From: Rhodococcoides trifolii
GTDB lineage: Bacteria > Actinomycetota > Actinomycetes > Mycobacteriales > Mycobacteriaceae
Length of the DNA stretch: 64,000 nt
Assembly: GCF_014635345.1 (NCBI RefSeq)
Contig: NZ_BMCU01000001.1
Location: forward strand, 1,302,001-1,366,000
Direction: 5' to 3'
In this document: positions 52,032 through 61,700 of the stretch, in pieces
Numbering within the stretch: position 1 is the stretch's first letter
Layout of the letters: each line of letters begins with the position of its first letter
Made by a program: the position numbers and the translations under genes
The notes under the pieces: model-generated
The model's input: only the letters and a program-made list of their open reading frames with translations
Database searches by the model: none
What the model was told of the DNA's origin: nothing

Positions 52032-53621
52032 ATGGCAACTTCGGTAGAGCCCGAGCGCGGCGTACGTCGCGTTCGTTCCGGCACGCCCGACGCCCCGCCT
52101 GTCGAAAGCGGACCGGCCCGGTGGGGCCTGCGCGGCAAGGTGAACGAGCTGTTCGGCGGCGCGTCGCTGCTCTCGGCCAGTGCCGCCGAACTCGAGGCTC
52201 GGGACGACATCAACGCCATTCGGTGCGCGCTCCCGGCCCGCCAGTCGATCGTCGTCGCGAACACCGAAGGCGGCATGGGTAAGACGCCGACCGTCGTCAT
52301 GCTCGCCAACCTCTTCGGGCGTCATCGCGGAGGCGACGTCGTCGCGTGGGACATCGCCGGAGTCCGAGGAAATCTCGGTCAACGCTCCGCCACCAACACC
52401 GCCGACGGCCACACCGTGTGGGGGTTGCTCGCCGACACGAACGAAGCGCAGTCCGCCGATTCCGGGTTGTCGCGTTACCTGTGTCGACAGCCCACGGGCG
52501 ACGAGATCCTGGCGTCCGATCGCGCAGCCCGGCACATGGAGTCGATCACGACACCCGAACTCGTCGCGATCGGGAACACGCTGGCACAGCACCGCCAGAT
52601 CACCATCTTCGACACCGGCAACGACGATCGCGCGACCGCGTGGAAGTGGGCGACGTCGTCGGCGGATCAACTGGTGATTCCGATTCCCTACCGCCGCGGC
52701 GCCGCGTCGTCGGTGACATCCATGCTTGCAACGCTCAGCGCGCGCGGTCTCGACGATCTCGTCGAGCGCGCCATCGTGATCGCCTCCCCGCCCCCACGCG
52801 GAGCGCCCGCGGCCGTCGTCGACGAAGTGCGTCGGCGTCTGACCGAATGCGGAGTGCGCACCATCGTCGACGTACCCTTCGAGCCCGCGCTGGCCTCGTG
52901 GGAGCGCATCGACCATGCCGCCCTTCCCGAGGGGACGTTGCGGGCATGGACGCATGCCGCTGCAGTGATCGCGCACTCGATGGCCACCGGACCCTCTCGC
53001 TCCGATGCCGTTGCTGCGACCGAGGATTCGCAGTCCTTCGACGTGACCACCGCTGCCCTGCGGCAGTGGTCGACGCGGGGCGGCTCCGCTCCCGTCGACG
53101 ATCACGACCCAACGCCGCGACGTTTCCCGGTTCGCGGCGTGGTGGCGTGCGCCACGGTGGCGCTCGCGGCGGTGAGTGCAGTCGGTGTGTTCCACCTCGC
53201 CGATCGATCGGATGCGGACACGGTGTCGCCCACTGCCGTTGCTGCGCAATCGGTTCCGAGCCTGGACGCAGCGCGCGCGAGCGGACCCGCGGTCATTCAG
53301 GCGTACGACGACAGGTACTACACCGATCGCAGCGCGGACGGGGCCGCGTCGCTGTGGACTCTTCCGGAGGTCTCACCGGCCGACGCCGCTGCCCGGACCG
53401 ACGAGTTGCAGAAGACCATCGACGCGGTCGATCCGGCCATGCAACACCGGTTGGCCGTCACGCCGACGTCGGATCCCTCCGTGTTCGATGCGGTTCTCAC
53501 CCTGACGACGTCCGACGGCGTCGAGCATCCGTACAACCAACAATTCACGGTCGCCGAGAACGACGGCATCTACTCGATCGTGTCGAAGACCGATTGTGAG
53601 CAGCAGTGCCCTGCTCCGTAA
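52032..53621 (+). CDS. ParA/MinD-like ATPase with C-terminal membrane helix and exported domain
   Basis: 529 residues from ATG 52032. The N-terminal ~340 form a SIMIBI ATPase: P-loop ANTEGGMGKTPTVV (Walker A with the ParA signature Lys replaced by Glu), a WDIAGVRGNLG segment in the A' position, and Walker B ITIFDTGNDD. A single transmembrane helix (VVACATVALAAVSAVGVFHLA) follows near 390, then a ~130-residue extracytoplasmic tail. A ParA fold fused to a membrane anchor is seen in some type VII-associated proteins. It forms an operon with the proline-rich secreted protein downstream. Confidence 0.75.
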   Translation: MATSVEPERGVRRVRSGTPDAPPVESGPARWGLRGKVNELFGGASLLSASAAELEARDDINAIRCALPARQSIVVANTEGGMGKTPTVVMLANLFGRHRGGDVVAWDIAGVRGNLGQRSATNTADGHTVWGLLADTNEAQSADSGLSRYLCRQPTGDEILASDRAARHMESITTPELVAIGNTLAQHRQITIFDTGNDDRATAWKWATSSADQLVIPIPYRRGAASSVTSMLATLSARGLDDLVERAIVIASPPPRGAPAAVVDEVRRRLTECGVRTIVDVPFEPALASWERIDHAALPEGTLRAWTHAAAVIAHSMATGPSRSDAVAATEDSQSFDVTTAALRQWSTRGGSAPVDDHDPTPRRFPVRGVVACATVALAAVSAVGVFHLADRSDADTVSPTAVAAQSVPSLDAARASGPAVIQAYDDRYYTDRSADGAASLWTLPEVSPADAAARTDELQKTIDAVDPAMQHRLAVTPTSDPSVFDAVLTLTTSDGVEHPYNQQFTVAENDGIYSIVSKTDCEQQCPAP

Positions 53622-53650
53622 CTGCGCTCAACCGAAGGGGTTCCCGGACT

Positions 53651-53704
53651 GTGTCCGCCAACAAGCCTGTGTCCGCCAACAAGCCAGTGTCCGTCGACAA
53701 GCCT
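53651..53704 (+). repeat. 18-bp tandem repeat x3 at the 5' end of the proline-rich protein gene
   Basis: Units GTGTCCGCCAACAAGCCT, GTGTCCGCCAACAAGCCA and GTGTCCGTCGACAAGCCT, with a partial fourth GTGTCGCTG. Each begins with GTG, so each unit could serve as a start codon, and loss or gain of a unit stays in frame. Confidence 0.9.
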
Positions 53705-54583
53705 GTGTCGCTGCCGTATTGGAAATCGATGGTCATCGCCGGGTTGGGTGTGGCGGCAGCTGCGACCATCGGTCTGGTCGGCCCGTCGACGGCGTGGGCT
53801 GCTCCCACCGACGACGACAAGCCGACCGGTGCTGCCGCCGTCGAGAAGCAGCGGCAGGACCAGAACGAGAAGCTCGACAAGATGAGAGCCGACGCCAAGG
53901 CGGCGCAGGATGCGAAGGACGCGGAGGCAGACGCCCAGCGCGAGGAGCGGCAGAAGGAGCAGCGCGAGGAGGATCGGCAGAGCTCGGAAGCAGCCGCTCC
54001 GCCGCCGCCCCCGTGGGTCCCGCCGGTGTTCGTCCTACCGGAGTTGCCGTTCGAGATTCCCGGTTACGTGCCGCCCGTAGAGCAGGCACTGGTCGAGCAG
54101 GCTCCTGTCGAGCAGGCACCTGCACCGCAGCAGCCGCCGCCTGCACCCGAGGTCGTCGCACCCGCAGTGGTGGCGCCGCCCGAGCCCGAGCCGGAACCCG
54201 TCACGCAGACCCCTCCGGCGGCGCAGACGCCTGCGCCGCAACCGCCGAGGCGAGACCCGGATCCCGAACCGGCGCCTGTCCCCGCACCGCAACCGGCTCC
54301 GTTGCCCGCGCAACCGCAGGTGCAGTCCGCACCGACGCATCAGCCGACGCCGGGGCCGGGCCCCGATCCCGAGCCCGACCCGGAACCTTCGGATCCGCCT
54401 GTGCCGCAGCAGCATTCGCAGGCCGATTCGACACAGATGGCCAATCCCGCCCCGACATCCGAGCCCGCGCCGCAGGCACCATCACCGTCGGACGAGCCGA
54501 CGGTCGGCATGATGACGAATCCGTCGCCAACGGTGGAGAAGGCTGCGCCCGCCGGGCCCAACCTGGGTAACCCGACGCCCTAG
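53651..54583 (+). CDS. proline-rich secreted protein with N-terminal tandem repeat
   Basis: 310 residues from GTG 53651 (AAGGGG 10 nt upstream); an in-frame ATG at 53606 lies in the end of the preceding gene. After three VSANKP-like units comes a signal peptide (WKSMVIAGLGVAAAATIGLVGPSTAWA), a charged coiled-coil-like stretch (EKQRQDQNEKLDKMRADAK) and a ~200-residue Pro/Glu/Gln-rich, low-complexity extracellular tail. No catalytic domain. Such proteins often span the cell envelope. It follows the membrane ATPase by 29 nt, implying a joint role; what that is cannot be said. Confidence 0.75.
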   Translation: MSANKPVSANKPVSVDKPVSLPYWKSMVIAGLGVAAAATIGLVGPSTAWAAPTDDDKPTGAAAVEKQRQDQNEKLDKMRADAKAAQDAKDAEADAQREERQKEQREEDRQSSEAAAPPPPPWVPPVFVLPELPFEIPGYVPPVEQALVEQAPVEQAPAPQQPPPAPEVVAPAVVAPPEPEPEPVTQTPPAAQTPAPQPPRRDPDPEPAPVPAPQPAPLPAQPQVQSAPTHQPTPGPGPDPEPDPEPSDPPVPQQHSQADSTQMANPAPTSEPAPQAPSPSDEPTVGMMTNPSPTVEKAAPAGPNLGNPTP

Positions 54584-54589
54584 CTGGGG

Positions 54590-55264
54590 CTACGGGGCGT
54601 TGACGACTCCCGCGACCGGCAGGTAGTCGCACTGCGTACCGAAGATGGTCTGGGTCGAACCGTGAATCACGGCCGCGACGAGGCCGGGTCCGGTCGGGAC
54701 GGTCACGGACAACGTCTCCGGACCGGTGGGCAGGCCGGCGAGCTGCTGCGCAACCCAGGTGCGCTCGCTGCGCAGGGGCGCGTCGCCGCGCTGGCCGTTG
54801 GCGAGGTTGAACCAGGTGACCCACAGCGTGTCGGTCTGCTTGCCCATGTCGATCGGGGTGTCGATGCCGAAGAACATGAAATGGACACTGCCGGGCTCGA
54901 TGAAGTACGGCAGCGTCGGATCCGCCGCAGGTCCGGAGACGCCCCACGCGCGACCCTGTGACGAGTTGCGCAGCGGGTTGCGGTTGTTGTAGTAGCCGGT
55001 GCAGCTGTTCGCGAAGGTGTCGTAGAAGAACTGCTGCTGCGGTGCGAGCATGTTCGTTCCGAAGGGAACCGGGATGGGGTAGGCGGCAACGTCCGTCTGC
55101 GCCCGCTGGACGCCGGACTGCGCAGCCGCGATCGCTGCGTCCAGCGCGATGTCGACGGGAGACTTCGGCGGTGCGGGAGCCGGCTCGGCGGCTGCGGTAG
55201 TGGAGCCGGTCAACGCGATCACAGCAGCCATCACGCCACACGCCAGCAGTTTCGTACCCTTCAT
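54590..55264 (-). CDS. secreted protein of unknown function
   Basis: 224 residues. Signal peptide KLLACGVMAAVIALTGSTTAAA with cleavage near AAA-EP. The mature protein has two Cys (NSCTGYYNN and GTQCDYLP), likely a disulfide, and repeated WVTWFNLANG, RTWVAQQLAG and VPTGPGLVAAVIHGS segments typical of a beta-rich exported protein in Rhodococcus/Nocardia. Function not recognised. ATG 55264 lacks a strong ribosome site. Converges with the proline-rich protein gene (6-nt gap). Confidence 0.8.
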   Translation of the reverse strand: MKGTKLLACGVMAAVIALTGSTTAAAEPAPAPPKSPVDIALDAAIAAAQSGVQRAQTDVAAYPIPVPFGTNMLAPQQQFFYDTFANSCTGYYNNRNPLRNSSQGRAWGVSGPAADPTLPYFIEPGSVHFMFFGIDTPIDMGKQTDTLWVTWFNLANGQRGDAPLRSERTWVAQQLAGLPTGPETLSVTVPTGPGLVAAVIHGSTQTIFGTQCDYLPVAGVVNAP

Positions 55265-55354
55265 GGCGATGATGTTAGCGGGTCTACGGGCCTCACCACG
55301 CCGCGCGAGTATCGATACGGAGTCGGTCTGATGACTCCTCGTTACCTCTTCTCG

Positions 55355-55849
55355 CTACCGGAACGGCGTCAACAGTCGGCGCGGGCTTCTCAACGCGACC
55401 GAGATCATGTCGGACCGAATCGCTGGATCCGCTCCTGGTCCGGCCCGCATGTCGACCCGATCGGGCGTCGGCGACACCTCGCATCTCGGGCACCGACCTG
55501 CGTCCAGATCGGTTCCGCAGTCGGCGTGTGTGAAGACGCGGCGGGGTCCGTTCGGTGATCGACGTTCCGCCCATGACGTCAACGCGACCAGTGCCGGCCA
55601 CAGAGCGAGTGCATCGTCGGTCGGGAGGTACTCCTCGCCCGTCTTGACGAGCAGTCCGTCGTCGACCAGGGAAGTGAGTCGCGTGGTCAGCACGGCCTTG
55701 GAGATGTCGAGGTGCACCTGGAAGTCGGTGAAGCGCCGGACCCCGAAGACGCTGTCGCGCAGGATCAGCAAGGTCCAACGTTCGCCGACCGTCTCCAGTG
55801 CGCGGGCGAGCGAGCAGTCCTGTCGCGTGTAGTCGACTCCGAGTGCCAT
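55355..55849 (-). CDS. HxlR-family transcriptional regulator
   Basis: 164 residues, start ATG 55849. The winged-helix HxlR core is CSLARALETVGERWTLLILRDSVFGVRRFTDFQ and DISKAVLTTRLTSLVDDGLL. A C-terminal extension with HADCG and CPRCE has four Cys positions that could bind zinc. HxlR proteins are repressors that respond to toxic or redox-active compounds. It is divergent from an MFS exporter across a 58-nt gap containing a palindrome, so it is the likely repressor of the exporter. Confidence 0.9.
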   Translation of the reverse strand: MALGVDYTRQDCSLARALETVGERWTLLILRDSVFGVRRFTDFQVHLDISKAVLTTRLTSLVDDGLLVKTGEEYLPTDDALALWPALVALTSWAERRSPNGPRRVFTHADCGTDLDAGRCPRCEVSPTPDRVDMRAGPGADPAIRSDMISVALRSPRRLLTPFR

Positions 55850-55867
55850 GCGACCGATCCTACGCAT

Positions 55868-55886
55868 CGGTCTGTTCACCAGACCG
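55868..55886. promoter_or_regulatory. HxlR operator CGGTCTG-N5-CAGACCG
   Basis: A 7-bp perfect inverted repeat in the 58-nt gap between the HxlR and MFS genes. A candidate -10 (AATAATGC) for the exporter follows at 55887-55894, so binding would block both divergent promoters. Confidence 0.75.
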
Positions 55887-55907
55887 AATAATGCTACGTT
55901 GACCGTC

Positions 55908-57305
55908 ATGAATCGCTCGCACGCACTGGCCGTGTCTGCACTCGGCACAATGCTGACGCTCGTCGCGTTCACCGCACCACTGGCCACGTTGAACGCCACG
56001 GCGTCCACCCTCGGCGCCGACACCGCGGGCAGGACGTGGATCCTGAGCTCGATGGCCATCGGCCTCGGTGCCGCGTTGCTCTCGAGCGGCACGATCTCCG
56101 ACGACTTCGGCCGCCGCCGCGCGTTCGTGATCGGCTGCGCGGTCCTCGCGATCGGGTCCCTCGCCTGCGCTCTGGCACCCACCACGCAGGTGTTCGTCGG
56201 CGCCCGCGTCGTGCAGGGTCTCGGTGGCGCTGCCATCGTCGCCGCCAGCCTCGGAATCATCGCGCATGCGTTCCCTCCCGGTCCGGAACGCGCGGCGGCA
56301 TCGGGGGTGTGGGGTGCCAGCGTGGGCGGCGGTATCGCACTGGGGCCGCTGGTCTCGGCGACTCTCGATCGGTTCGCGAACTGGCGGGACGCGTACTGGT
56401 TGCTCGTCGTCGCTGTCGTGGTTCTCGCCGTCGCGGCAATGCGCGTCGTCGAGGAATCGCGGGCGGACAACCGACGTGGGCTGGACCTGACAGGAACGAT
56501 CCTGCTTGCCGCCGGCGTCAGTACGTTGCTGGCGACGCTCGTCGAAGGACGTCAGGGGTGGGTGCAGGTACACGTCGTCGTCCTCGCAGTCGCAGCCGTG
56601 GTTCTGCTCGGATTGTTCGTGGTGGTCGAATTACGAAGCGACACAGCGATGCTCGATCTCGGCCTGTTCCGTCAGCCGCCGTTCGTGGCCGCGACGGTCG
56701 CGGCTCTGGCGACCGGCGCCGGGATCATTGCGCTCATGTCCTACATGGGTGCGTTCCTCGGCGGGGCACTCGGCATCTCGGCCCTGGGAGGAGCGTTTCT
56801 ACTCTTCGCGTGGTCGGGGTCGAGTGTCGTCACCGCCCTGTTGGCGCGACGCATCCCGCCGCGCTTCGGCGGTCGGCCGCAGCTGGGTGTCGGGTTGATC
56901 GGCGTGGCCGTCGGCCAGTTGGCGCTGGTGGGCATCTCCGCCGACTCGACGTGGGTGCGTTTCCTGCCCGGACTTCTCGTCGCCGGTGTTGCCAGCGGTG
57001 TGCTGAACGCGGCACTCGGACGTGAGGCCGTCGCCAGCGTTCCGGCCGGACGCGGCGGTCTCGGCAGCGGCGCAAACAACACCGCTCGATACGTGGGGTC
57101 GGCCATCGGGGTCACGGTCGTGGCCGTCATCGCGGCACGGCCGGGGTCCGGGCCGGCCGTGGCGGCGTCTCTCGCCACCGGGTGGAATCACGCAGCCGTG
57201 GTCACAGCGGTCATCTCACTGGTCGGCGCGGCGGCGGTGTTCTGGGCTCACCGAGCGACGCGTTCGAGCACTTCGATTCCGTCGACGTCGGCAGTCAACA
57301 CATAA
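55908..57305 (+). CDS. MFS drug efflux transporter
   Basis: 465 residues with 12-14 transmembrane segments and major-facilitator motifs: loop 2-3 DDFGRRRAFVIG (motif A) and GARVVQGLGGAAIVAASLGIIAHAFPP (motif C region, drug/H+ antiporter DHA2-like). It exports a toxic compound. ATG 55908, directly under the presumed HxlR operator. Its last 58 nt overlap the end of the DUF2079 gene on the other strand. Confidence 0.92.
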   Translation: MNRSHALAVSALGTMLTLVAFTAPLATLNATASTLGADTAGRTWILSSMAIGLGAALLSSGTISDDFGRRRAFVIGCAVLAIGSLACALAPTTQVFVGARVVQGLGGAAIVAASLGIIAHAFPPGPERAAASGVWGASVGGGIALGPLVSATLDRFANWRDAYWLLVVAVVVLAVAAMRVVEESRADNRRGLDLTGTILLAAGVSTLLATLVEGRQGWVQVHVVVLAVAAVVLLGLFVVVELRSDTAMLDLGLFRQPPFVAATVAALATGAGIIALMSYMGAFLGGALGISALGGAFLLFAWSGSSVVTALLARRIPPRFGGRPQLGVGLIGVAVGQLALVGISADSTWVRFLPGLLVAGVASGVLNAALGREAVASVPAGRGGLGSGANNTARYVGSAIGVTVVAVIAARPGSGPAVAASLATGWNHAAVVTAVISLVGAAAVFWAHRATRSSTSIPSTSAVNT

Positions 57306-58678
57306 CCGTCGGCCAGGGCGTCGCTGATCGCCTTGTCGTCGCCGACCCGGTCGAGGGGCCAGCCGGGCGGGTGGGCTCGGTTGACCACTATCCAATCGGG
57401 TGTCGAGGTATCGGCCGGTCGCTGCGGAAACACGGTCACGTCATGGGTCGAGACGAATTGCGGCACCAGGTTGTTGGACGCGGCGATGGAGTCGCCGGCG
57501 GGGATGCTCGACGCGATGTCGGCGGCCGTGACGGCCTGCGGATCGACGCGCCAACCGTCGGCGTTCGCCAGGCGCGAGAGCGGGGTGAACGGGAGCGACC
57601 CGATGGCCACGACTGCGACCGCACCGAAGATCACCCGCTGAGCGCGACGCGACAGGTGCATATCTCGTCGACCGCGGATCACGGCGTCGATCAGCGCCGC
57701 GAAGAGAATTGGCATCAGGATCGCGTTGTAGTGGTAGATCGGCACCCAGTAGTTCGAGTTGCCGCTCAGGAAGCGCCACGCGACGGTCGGGGCGGCGATC
57801 AGGGTGAGCGGTGACCGCAGTGCCGCAAATCCGGTGATGGCGAGAAGAAGAAGGATCGTCGCCGCCCGAGAGTCGCCGGCCACCAGTCCATGCGCGGTGT
57901 CGGCGATGCCGGAGCCCAGCGGAGGGAGGTTCGACCCCTGGTTGTATGCGTCGTCGCTGCTCAGGGCCGGAATGATCACCTTGACAGCCAGGGCAGTCCA
58001 CCCGAGCCCCCACACAGCCGTTGCGATTCCCCAGAAGCGAGTACGTCCGGATGTCCAGAAGGCCACCAGTGCGCCGATCACGGCGACGGTGAGGCCCATG
58101 TCCTCCTTGACGAACACGAGAGGCAGCGCCCAGAGCATGGCCGTCCGCCACCGGCCCTGCCCGAGCGCGACCACCGAGAACGCCAGGATGGGGACAGCGA
58201 ACGCGATTTCGTGAAAGTCGAAGTTCAGCGCCGACTGCAGACCGAACGAGAGGCCGTAGCCGAGCGCCACGATCAGAGCGATGCGCTTACCGAAGGCGTT
58301 CTGCGCCCAACGGGTCAGGGGGACGACGCCGACCGCGAACAGAACGGCTTGGGCGATCAGCAGCGTGTCCGGTGACGGGAACGCCCGGTAGAACGGCGCG
58401 AGCAGGGCGGTGATGGGCGAGAAGTGGTCACCGAGCGTGGTGTAGCCGGTGCCGAGCAGGTTGGACACCGGTGCCCGCAGATGTGCGTATCCCGACACTT
58501 CCTGAACGAAGATGCCCAAATCGAAGCCCGACGTCCGAAGTTGGCGCTGGCCCATGAGCGACAGAGCCGAGTACAGCGCGGCAAAGATGCCGAAGGCCGA
58601 CAGCGGCAGCGCCCACCCGCGATGACGAGCCGGCGCGGGAGGCGACGTCACCTCGGGGGAGTTGCGTAAAGCTGTCAC
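57248..58678 (-). CDS. DUF2079 polytopic membrane protein
   Basis: 476 residues, about ten transmembrane helices. DUF2079 signs: FDLGIFVQEVSGYAHLRAPVSNLLGTGYTTLGDHFSPI near the N-terminus with conserved DxG and H, and LIVALGYGLSFGLQSALNFDFHE later. The fold resembles glycosyltransferase/ArnT-like membrane enzymes. GTG 58678 is the start, 43 nt after jetC, in the place jetD normally occupies. It may be part of the same transcript, but no role in defence is known for the family. Confidence 0.85.
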   Translation of the reverse strand: MTALRNSPEVTSPPAPARHRGWALPLSAFGIFAALYSALSLMGQRQLRTSGFDLGIFVQEVSGYAHLRAPVSNLLGTGYTTLGDHFSPITALLAPFYRAFPSPDTLLIAQAVLFAVGVVPLTRWAQNAFGKRIALIVALGYGLSFGLQSALNFDFHEIAFAVPILAFSVVALGQGRWRTAMLWALPLVFVKEDMGLTVAVIGALVAFWTSGRTRFWGIATAVWGLGWTALAVKVIIPALSSDDAYNQGSNLPPLGSGIADTAHGLVAGDSRAATILLLLAITGFAALRSPLTLIAAPTVAWRFLSGNSNYWVPIYHYNAILMPILFAALIDAVIRGRRDMHLSRRAQRVIFGAVAVVAIGSLPFTPLSRLANADGWRVDPQAVTAADIASSIPAGDSIAASNNLVPQFVSTHDVTVFPQRPADTSTPDWIVVNRAHPPGWPLDRVGDDKAISDALADGYVLTADVDGIEVLERVAR

Positions 58679-58721
58679 GGGAAGTCAGTTCTACTCGTCG
58701 AAAATGAGATGGGGCTGTGAA

Positions 58722-61700
58722 TTACCCGAGCGCATGCAGATGTTTGTGCTTGCCGTCCCAGTGCACTCGCGTGGTGATGACGGCACTGTCGCCGAGTCGT
58801 CGGATCTCGTAGATGTCCAGTGCAGGTACCTCGGGAACCGTTCCCCAGAGCGCGTGGCCGGTCATCACGAAGTCGATGTCCAACCGAACGAGGAGGCCCA
58901 TCAGCTCGCCGATCGTGCTCTCGTCGATCTTGGCGAACGCGTCGTCGAGCAGCACGAGCCGCAGGGCGTTGTCGGCGTCGGGAAGGCTCGACAGGTACCC
59001 GTCCGCCGCCGCGAAGAGAGCCGCGTACGACACGAAGCGCGTCTCGCCCTGCGAGATCTTGGCGCGTTTGGAGATGCGGCGCTGCTGATCGGGCTCGGGA
59101 CCGAGAATGGTGACCTCGACGGCGTGCCACGTTCGGTAGTCGAGCGCCGTGGCCAGGTGGGCGGCGTACCCGGCGCTGGGATCCTCGGCGTGCAACTGCT
59201 CGACGCGGCCCCGCAGAAGTCCGACGAGCTCGTCGGAGTTCGACGAGTGCTCGGCTGACAGCAACTCGAGAATGCGCGCCAACTCGGGCTCGTCCTTCTC
59301 GAGGTGCCACCCCATCCGCACACCGATTCCGTGCGAGGTCCGGCTGGTACTCAGACTCGAATTCATCGCCTCGATCAACTCGCGCGCCTGCTCGATCCGC
59401 CTACGCAGTTCGTCGGACACCCCGCCGAGCACGAAGCCGGTGAACACGTCTCGCTCGCGCTGGCCGAGTGCTTGCTTGCCCTCGGTGACGCGACGGTTCA
59501 GATAGTCCAGCACCTCGACGGGATGGTGACTGTCACCCGCTCCGTCGATGTGCACCACGTACACACCGTCCTCGACGCGTTCGGAGACGTCGAGTTGCCC
59601 GGAGGAGTCGCGCTGGAAGCGCTGCAGGGCAGTGATGAGCTCGTTGACGGTCACCGCGTCGTGCGTGCCGACGGCGCCCAAGGCCGAGGCGACGATCTGG
59701 CGGATGTGTTCGGTGTCGTCCGGATGCGCGACCACGGGGATGGATGCGTCAGTCACCGCAGGTGCCAGACCCGGAAGGCGTACGCGCGCGTTGTATTCGG
59801 TTACCCGCTCGATGAGCTCTGCGGCGCGCGCCGACTCTTTCTCGGCCGCCACCGCCACGTCCGTCCGTGCCGCCGCGAGCTGATTCTGCAGATCGTTGAC
59901 CGCACGCGACGCGTCGTTCAGGTTGTCCTCGGTGACCCGATGCTGCTCCAGCGTCCGATTCAGTTCGATGCTCAGCTCCTGAAGTGGAACCTCCAGTGCA
60001 TCGTGGGCCGAGGCAAGCTTGGACGCGTGATCGTGCCACTGCAACCGCCGATCCTCCGCCGCGCTCTCGGCGTGCACACGATCGTTGGTCGCGTATCCGA
60101 ACTCGGTCGCCGCGGACGTGGCTGCCGCGGTGCGCCGAACAGTGGTACGGCAGGCGGCACCGAACCCGGTGGCCGACAGAGACACTCGCCGGCACGCCGC
60201 GTCGACGGCGGCCAGGTCGGCCACACTCACCGGCAGGTCCATACCGTGGCACGCGAGACGGTGATTCTCGAATTCGGCACTCCACGAGTCGCGTTCACGG
60301 CCGGCGTCCCGCTCGGCGTCGCGGGCGCGGCGAGTACTCGTCAGGGCGAACTCGGCCAGGGCGGACGCCGTCGCACGGGCCGCGACCAGCGCGGTGGACG
60401 ACGGCGCCGAGTCGAGATGCGCGTCCAGCGTGGACCGGTCGCGCTCGATCTCGGCACGCCTGTCTCCGTACTCACCGAGCGTGGCGAGTTCGACAGCCCA
60501 CTGCTCCCGAACCGAGCGGGCGGCCCGAGCGGGAAGCGCGTCGAGGTCGGGTCCGGACACCGACTCACCGGCGAAGGCCTCGATGTCGGACAGTACGGCG
60601 TCGACCTCGGGGCGGGCGGCAATATCGGGCAGCACCGATTGCGTCGTCGGGTTCGAGAACCATTGCCGCCAGGCGTGATTCGTGGTGATCGCAAGCTCGT
60701 CACGCGCCTCGGCCGCATCGGTGGCGCGTGCGTCGTCACGATCGGCTTCCGCGCGAGCATGTTCGGCGTGCAGTTCGAGTTCCCGAATGCGCCCGCGTTC
60801 GACCTCGAGGCGGGTAGCTTCCTGCAGCCTCCGCGTCGCCTGCTGATGACGATGTTCGGCGGCCTCGGCGGCCCTCTCGGCAGCGGTCGCTGCGGGCCCG
60901 AGATCAGCTGGGACGGTGGTCGCCTCGGTGAAGGTCGGACGGACGATCGAGGACGGGAAGCCGTCCAGTGAATCGGTGACGGTTCCCTGCTCGGGCTCGC
61001 GGACCCGATCGACGATGTGGATCTCGGTCGGTAGGTCGTCTGTTCCGAGTCCGGCAGAACTCGAATCCTGCAGCACCGCCGTGAGAGTCGTAGCCGCATC
61101 TCGCGCCGCGGTGCGCACGTCGTCGTAGCGGCCGATGAGTCGGTCCGCGGCGTTCACCTCGGCGATGCGGGCACGCCGAGCGAAGCCGAGCGACTGCTCT
61201 GCCGTGTTGCGCAGCGCCGCCACCGCCACGTCTCGCTGGTGCAGATCGTCGGCCGACTTGAACAGGTCGTGTTCGCGGAAGGCGTCGAGCGCACGCACCA
61301 GTTCGGCTCGCTCGTCCGTCAGATCCTGGCGCAGTGCGGTCGCTGCGCCGAGTTCCGACGCCAACCGCTCCGCGATCGCGACGTGCGTGCCCTCGATTCC
61401 CCGCGCGGTGGAGACGGCGTCGACGCCCTCGCGCACACGGACGGCGGTGTCGTGCAGAATCGTTGCGGCGTAGTCGGAATAGGTGCTGCGGAACCGCTCG
61501 ACGTTCTCGAGGGTGGCTTCGAGGCGTTGCTGCGACTGACGAGTTTCGGTGAGGCCGTCGAGTTGTTCGCCCGCCGCTCCCAAGGTCTGCTCGCTCAGCG
61601 GCGGGAGCGCGTCCGACAAAATCTGCGGAAGCTTGCCCTCGTCGATGCGGTTACCGACGTCGGGCGAGCGCAAGGTGTGCAGCAACTGCATCAGCCCGGC

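Noticed and set aside
55355-56470. HxlR gene extended to 371 codons
   Set aside because: The extra part is antisense to the MFS gene; the HxlR domain begins at ATG 55849.
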